Of a stretch of 25,792 bases of DNA, positions 22,229 to 25,792 are shown in pieces. This DNA comes from an uncultured Eubacterium sp. (GTDB taxonomy: Bacteria; Bacillota; Clostridia; Lachnospirales; Lachnospiraceae), in contig CAJTSV010000013.1 in assembly GCA_910579075.1 (NCBI GenBank), positions 21,532-47,323 of the forward strand. Direction: 5' to 3'. The position numbers and the translations under genes were made by a program. Each line of letters opens with the position of its first letter. Position 1 is the stretch's first letter. The notes under the pieces were generated by a model. The model was not told where the DNA came from and did no database searches. It saw nothing but the letters and a program-made list of their open reading frames with translations.

Positions 22229-23030
22229 CAAACGAAAATCATTTTTCTTATATGCATTTTTAACGGTAACCTCCCTGATTTCTGTGTTTCCGCTTTTATG
22301 GATGGTAATTGCGGCAACCAATAAAAGCATTGACGTCGTAAAGGGACGCATGCTGCCCGGGATGAACCTGGCAGAAAATTTCAGGAACCTTCTGGCTGCA
22401 CAGGATGCGGGGACAGCCATGTTTAACTCCTTTAAATATGCCATTGTGCTGACGGCCGTGTCACTGGTCATCTGTTCCCTGGCCGGGTACGGGTTTGAGA
22501 TTTTTCATGACCGCGCCAAGGACACGGTGATGAGCATTATCCTGCTCGCGATGATGGTGCCGTTTGCAGCTACGATGATACCGCTGTTTCAGATGTTTTC
22601 CAGTGCCAATCTGTTAAACTCCACGCTGGGATTTATCCTGCCGACGGTGTCGACGCCGTTTTTAATTATGATGTTCCGCCAGAGTGCGAGAAGCTTTCCG
22701 CATGATATTATCGAAGCGGCAAGGATTGACGGATTAAGTGAAATCGCGATTTTCTTTCGCATGTTTATGCCGACCATGCGCTCGACGTATGCGGCAGCAA
22801 TGACCATTACCTTTATGAATGCATGGAACAGCTATCTGTGGCCAAAGGTAATTATGACCGACGAAGGCATGATTACGATGCCGATGCTGATAGCAAACCT
22901 GACCGAAGGGCACTATACCGATTATGGCGTGCTGATGCTCGGGGTTACCCTGTGCACGATACCGATGGTTGTGATTTTCTTCTGCCTGCAGAAAAGCTTT
23001 ACGGAAGGTATTACGGGAGCAGTCAAATAA
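22221..23030 (+). CDS. Sugar ABC transporter permease 2 (UgpE/LacG type)
   Basis: A 269-residue partner permease with six helices (SVFPLLWMVIAATNKS near the start) and EAA loop EAARIDGLSEIAIFFRMFMP. The end matches the family (VIFFCLQKSFTEGITGAVK). Two GTG starts are possible, 22212 and 22221. The second is preferred because GGTGAT at 22211-22216 can act as its ribosome site, and its start lies within the end of permease 1. It is the last gene of the transporter operon. Confidence 0.95.
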   Translation: MISKRKSFFLYAFLTVTSLISVFPLLWMVIAATNKSIDVVKGRMLPGMNLAENFRNLLAAQDAGTAMFNSFKYAIVLTAVSLVICSLAGYGFEIFHDRAKDTVMSIILLAMMVPFAATMIPLFQMFSSANLLNSTLGFILPTVSTPFLIMMFRQSARSFPHDIIEAARIDGLSEIAIFFRMFMPTMRSTYAAAMTITFMNAWNSYLWPKVIMTDEGMITMPMLIANLTEGHYTDYGVLMLGVTLCTIPMVVIFFCLQKSFTEGITGAVK

Positions 23031-23088
23031 GAGACGGCAGTTTTCAAAAAGCTTTATTTCAAAAAGTTTTATAGGGGGAATTACACAG

Positions 23089-23165
23089 GCGGCCGGAAAG
23101 AAGGCGGCACAGTGGTTTTTAGAAGCGGCCGGAAAGAAGGCGGCACAATGGTTTTTGGAAGCGGC
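23089..23165 (+). repeat. 36-bp tandem repeat downstream of the transporter operon
   Basis: A unit beginning GCGGCCGGAAAGAAGG starts at 23089 and again at 23125 with two differences. A third copy begins at 23161 (GCGGC) and breaks off after five bases where the hairpin starts. The repeat is outside any convincing gene. Confidence 0.85.
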
Positions 23166-23166
23166 T

Positions 23167-23276
23167 GGGGCTGCCGCATGAAGGAATACAATACAGGATA
23201 TCGATGGTTTGAATCGTTTTTTGGACGATATCCTGTATATGCTTTGCTTCGTGCGGCAGCCCCCGTCTGCTTTTTT
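23167..23276 (+). terminator. Long two-part hairpin terminator of the transporter operon
   Basis: The outer stem pairs GGGGCTGCCGCA (23167-23178) with 23252-23263 and continues for five more pairs. After an internal loop a perfect 13-bp inner stem pairs ATACAGGATATCG (23191-23203) with 23226-23238. T6 at 23271-23276 follows within 10 nt. This is larger than a normal terminator but fits the position after permease 2. Confidence 0.75.
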
Positions 23277-23395
23277 CTATTTACAGGATTTTTTTGATGA
23301 TGGCGGGTTTCAGGCCATCTGCTGAAAATTTTATAAATTATTTAACGCTTCTATTATGAAAGTTTTAATGTTTTCTTAAGATATGCACAAACCAC

Positions 23396-23424
23396 TTGAG
23401 TGATGCGCAAAGGCTTGCTATACT
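23396..23424 (+). promoter_or_regulatory. Sigma-A promoter of the PAP2 gene
   Basis: TTGAGT at 23396-23401, a 17-bp spacer and TATACT at 23419-23424 with TGC before it. The transcript would start near 23431, about 40 nt before the ATG. The stretch 23280-23395 shows nothing else clear. Confidence 0.7.
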
Positions 23425-23472
23425 AAAGGAAGTCAGCTGGAGGGCAGCAAAGTATCATATCAGGAGAGCAGC

Positions 23473-24111
23473 ATGAACAGACTACAGAAGAATCCGGAAT
23501 TTCTTCCAAAATACAGCATCATTCCGCTGATTCTGGCATTTTCCTTTAATATGGCCGTATATGGCGGTGCAAGGATGATTGCGGGCGGATGGCACCATTA
23601 CAATATAGAAACCAGGCTGGATAAGATGATTCCGTTCTGGCCGCCTTCCGCAGCTGTTTACCTGGGCTGCTATCTGTTCTGGGCTGTGAATTATGTGCTG
23701 ATGGCACGGCAGGAAAAAGAGGGGGCTTTCCGGTTTTTTGCAGCTGACATGCTTTCAAGGATTGTCTGTTTTTTCTGTTATCTTGTGTTTCCGACGACAA
23801 ATACAAGGCCGGATGTGGCGGCAGAAGGATTCTGGAACGGGGTTATGCGGTTTGTATATGCGGCTGACGCGCCGGACAATCTGTTTCCGTCCATTCACTG
23901 CCTGGTAAGCTGGCTGTGCTATGCCGGGCTGCGTGGCAGGAAGGATGTGCCGGACTGGTACAGGCGGGTTTCGCTTGTGCTTGCGGTCATGGTATGTATT
24001 TCCACGCTTCTGACGAAACAGCATGTGATTGCGGATGTCTTTGGCGGAATCCTGCTGGCGGAAGCATGCCTTTGGGCCGGCAGGGAAAACGGCTCTGGGC
24101 ACATTTTATAA
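23473..24111 (+). CDS. PAP2-superfamily membrane phosphatase
   Basis: 212 residues with about five to six hydrophobic helices. The PAP2 active-site motifs are present in the usual order: TNTRPDV, FPSIHCLVSWL (first His) and TKQHVIADVFGG (His and Asp of the last motif). The family removes or exchanges phosphate on lipid substrates such as phosphatidic acid, PG phosphate or undecaprenyl pyrophosphate; some members act as lipid head-group synthases. The substrate is not determined. The ATG 23473 follows AGGAGAG. The gene is upstream of a flippase-like gene and pssA, which favours a phospholipid role. Confidence 0.88.
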   Translation: MNRLQKNPEFLPKYSIIPLILAFSFNMAVYGGARMIAGGWHHYNIETRLDKMIPFWPPSAAVYLGCYLFWAVNYVLMARQEKEGAFRFFAADMLSRIVCFFCYLVFPTTNTRPDVAAEGFWNGVMRFVYAADAPDNLFPSIHCLVSWLCYAGLRGRKDVPDWYRRVSLVLAVMVCISTLLTKQHVIADVFGGILLAEACLWAGRENGSGHIL

Positions 24112-24146
24112 AAAGCTGATGAACCGTGTAAACAGAGCCGTTTTCC
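24084..24146. repeat. 14-bp inverted repeat spanning the PAP2 stop codon
   Basis: GGAAAACGGCTCTG at 24084-24097 and its exact complement at 24133-24146 enclose 35 nt that include the stop codon. No T run follows, so it is a poor terminator. It could be a stability hairpin between genes. The rest of the 150-bp gap before the next gene shows no clear promoter. Confidence 0.6.
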
Positions 24147-24261
24147 GGGAAAAGCAGCACGGTGCCAGGTGATGCTGCACAAATAAAATGCAGATTTTAA
24201 AATGAGTATAACTGGCTGAAAAAACAGAATCGGACTGGTTTTATAAAGGAAGGGTGGCAGG

Positions 24262-25362
24262 ATGCAGGGAAAGAAAAAAGCAATCGGAAATATTGTGTTT
24301 CTGCTGGCGGTGTTCGTGCTGACGGTTTATGGCATTTTTCACGGGGAAGATATGGGGGCAATGGTACAGGCGGTAAAGAAGGCAGATGTGCGCTGGCTGG
24401 TGCCGGGTGTCTTTCTGGTGCTGTTTTTTATCTGGGGCGAGTCTGTTATTTTATGGTACATGATGCGCTCGTTCCGCATTTATATCCGAAAAAGAATCTG
24501 CTTTTTATTTTCATCCGCCGGATTTTTTTTCAGCTGTATCACGCCTTCGGCGTCTGGCGGGCAGCCCATGCAGGTTTATTATATGAACAAAGAAAAAATA
24601 CCGGTGCCGGTTGCTACGGTTATCCTGATGATTGTTACTATTACTTATAAGCTGGTGCTTGTCGTGACCGGGCTTGGGGTTGTTTTGTTCGGGCAGGGAT
24701 TCCAGCACCGCTATCTGGGCGGGATTCTTCCGGTGTTTTACCTGGGCGTTTTGTTAAATGTGTTCTGTGTCAGCTTTATGACGGTGCTTGTCTTTCATCC
24801 GGTTCTGGCAGAGAATATCTTATCAAAGGGCATGGACTGGCTGGAACGGCTGCATATTATGAAGCGCGCAAAGACGCGCAGGAAAAAGCTGTCGCAGTCC
24901 ATGCAGTCATACCGGGAAACGGCAGCATATTTAAAAGAACATAAAAAGGTGATTGCCTGGGTGATTCTGATTACGTTTATACAGCGTTTTGCGCTGTTTG
25001 CCGTGACCTGGATGGTTTACCGTGCGTTTGGATTGTCCGGGACTGCGGCAGCCGATGTCGTGCTTTTGCAGGCAGTCATTTCTGTTTCGGTTGATATGCT
25101 GCCGCTGCCGGGCGGCATGGGAATCAGCGAATCGCTGTTTTTAAAGATTTTTGCGCCGGTGTTTGCGTCGCTGACGCTGCCGGCAATGGTTCTTTCCAGA
25201 GGGCTCGGGTATTACAGCCAGCTGGCAATCAGTGCGGTATTTACAATCGTGGCGCAGGTATATTATACGCTGCGCGATGCCAGGCACAGGGAAGGCATAC
25301 AAAGGATAGAACAGGCTGAAAAGCCGGGAAGCATGCCGCAGGCTGCCGGGAAAAGCGCATGA
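24262..25362 (+). CDS. Flippase-like membrane protein (LPG synthase TM / UPF0104 family)
   Basis: A 366-residue integral membrane protein with about eight helices. The pattern VRWLVPGVFLVLFFIWGES, SCITPSASGGQPMQVYYMN, the basic cytoplasmic loop near 200-225 and LPGGMGISESLFLKIF are typical of the lysylphosphatidylglycerol synthetase transmembrane region (PF03706). The family includes the flippase half of MprF and stand-alone proteins proposed to move lipids or glycolipids across the membrane. There is no C-terminal synthetase domain, so it does not itself make aminoacyl-lipids. The start 24262 follows GGAAGGGTGGCAGG. It lies between a PAP2 phosphatase and pssA, so a phospholipid partner role is likely but unproven. 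Confidence 0.9.
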   Translation: MQGKKKAIGNIVFLLAVFVLTVYGIFHGEDMGAMVQAVKKADVRWLVPGVFLVLFFIWGESVILWYMMRSFRIYIRKRICFLFSSAGFFFSCITPSASGGQPMQVYYMNKEKIPVPVATVILMIVTITYKLVLVVTGLGVVLFGQGFQHRYLGGILPVFYLGVLLNVFCVSFMTVLVFHPVLAENILSKGMDWLERLHIMKRAKTRRKKLSQSMQSYRETAAYLKEHKKVIAWVILITFIQRFALFAVTWMVYRAFGLSGTAAADVVLLQAVISVSVDMLPLPGGMGISESLFLKIFAPVFASLTLPAMVLSRGLGYYSQLAISAVFTIVAQVYYTLRDARHREGIQRIEQAEKPGSMPQAAGKSA

Positions 25363-25403
25363 AAAGCATGCGGCAGGGATTTGCGGGGATAGGAGATTTT
25401 CAG

Positions 25404-25792
25404 ATGCTTGGATTTTGGGATTATACAGTAGTGCTTACATATATCAGCTTTGCGTTTTCCGGGATAGGGATTTTCTGCGCGGTATCGCATCATGTGCGAT
25501 GGGCGATTTTTTTTCTGGCCTGTTCCGGGCTGTGCGATATGTTTGACGGAAAAGTAGCAAGGACGAAAAAGAACCGGACCGAAGATGAAAAAAGATTCGG
25601 CATACAGATTGATTCGCTCTGTGACATGGTCTGCTTTGGGATTCTGCCCGTTATTATCTGCTATAAGAGCGGAATGAACCATATTTACAGCATTGTGATT
25701 CTGATTTTATACAGCCTTGCGGGGCTTATCCGGCTTGCGTATTTTAATGTCATGGAAGAAAAGCGCCAGCAGGAGACGGAAGAAGACAAAAA
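25404..25792 (+). CDS. pssA: CDP-alcohol phosphatidyltransferase, PssA-like (3' end outside window)
   Basis: The first 129 residues of a membrane enzyme with the complete CDP-alcohol phosphotransferase signature: Asp45, Asp48-Gly49 (CDMFDGKVAR), Ala52-Arg53, Gly66, Asp70, Asp74 (FGIQIDSLCDMVCFG). The exact wording, including KNRTEDEKRFG, is closest to bacterial CDP-diacylglycerol-serine O-phosphatidyltransferase, which makes phosphatidylserine. The frame also extends upstream to an ATG at 25359 overlapping the previous stop. The ATG at 25404 is preferred because AGGAG at 25391-25395 is 8 nt before it and the protein then starts like its relatives. A phosphatidylserine decarboxylase gene may follow beyond the edge. 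Confidence 0.88.
   Translation, partial: MLGFWDYTVVLTYISFAFSGIGIFCAVSHHVRWAIFFLACSGLCDMFDGKVARTKKNRTEDEKRFGIQIDSLCDMVCFGILPVIICYKSGMNHIYSIVILILYSLAGLIRLAYFNVMEEKRQQETEEDK

Noticed and set aside
23089..23165. Considered as a CRISPR array (36-bp period)
   Set aside because: Copies are directly adjacent with no spacers between them, and there are no cas genes.
23112..23297. 61-codon plus-strand frame over the tandem repeat and hairpin
   Set aside because: No ribosome site, and its sequence is explained by the repeat and terminator stem.

Overview
The window looks like chromosomal DNA from a Lachnospiraceae-type Clostridium relative (Bacillota). The reasons are strong AGGAGG-type ribosome binding sites, sigma-A promoters with extended -10 elements, a TPP riboswitch that ends in a terminator, a YesM/YesN two-component pair beside a sugar ABC transporter without its own ATPase, and Rpn and AAA-ATPase/PD-(D/E)XK proteins of the kind common in gut Lachnospiraceae. 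The species cannot be named from the sequence alone.

Left part (1-7245). A minus-strand LysM protein with a Met-Pro-Gly repeat tail runs off the left edge. Next, on the minus strand, comes a glucose/maltose-type PTS pair: a IIA cut to half length, followed by a IIBC whose last codons are frameshifted. A methyl-accepting chemotaxis protein is divergent from the PTS pair. After it come a small XRE regulator and, convergent to it, an APC-family amino acid permease whose leader carries a 78-nt hairpin.

Middle (7246-11800). This AT-richer accessory stretch holds an Rpn-type nuclease with a 12-bp tandem repeat, about 600 bp of decayed sequence, a 61-residue orphan protein, an AAA-ATPase/PD-(D/E)XK protein, a CPBP membrane protease and the wreck of an XRE regulator.

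Thiamine operon (11950-15070). Promoter, TPP aptamer, terminator, thiE, a HAD phosphatase and thiC, with the last two gene junctions overlapping. The 3' end of thiC has been tandemly duplicated just past its stop codon.

Sugar sensing and uptake (15070-23280). The order is solute-binding lipoprotein 1, YesN-type response regulator, YesM-type sensor kinase (broken by a T9 run), solute-binding lipoprotein 2 and two permeases. The two binding proteins are paralogous. The first is tied to the regulators and the second to the permeases, which suggests a binding-protein/kinase/regulator sensing circuit controlling a sugar importer. The ATPase must be supplied from elsewhere. The operon ends in a 36-bp tandem repeat and a long hairpin terminator.

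Right end (23300-25792). A PAP2-type membrane phosphatase, an LPG-synthase-TM/flippase-like membrane protein and a CDP-alcohol phosphatidyltransferase (pssA-like, cut by the edge) form a phospholipid gene group.

No tRNA, rRNA, CRISPR array or intact insertion sequence was recognised. Two genes show single-base frameshifts (IIBC and the kinase). These could be real or could be sequence errors, and reads would settle it.
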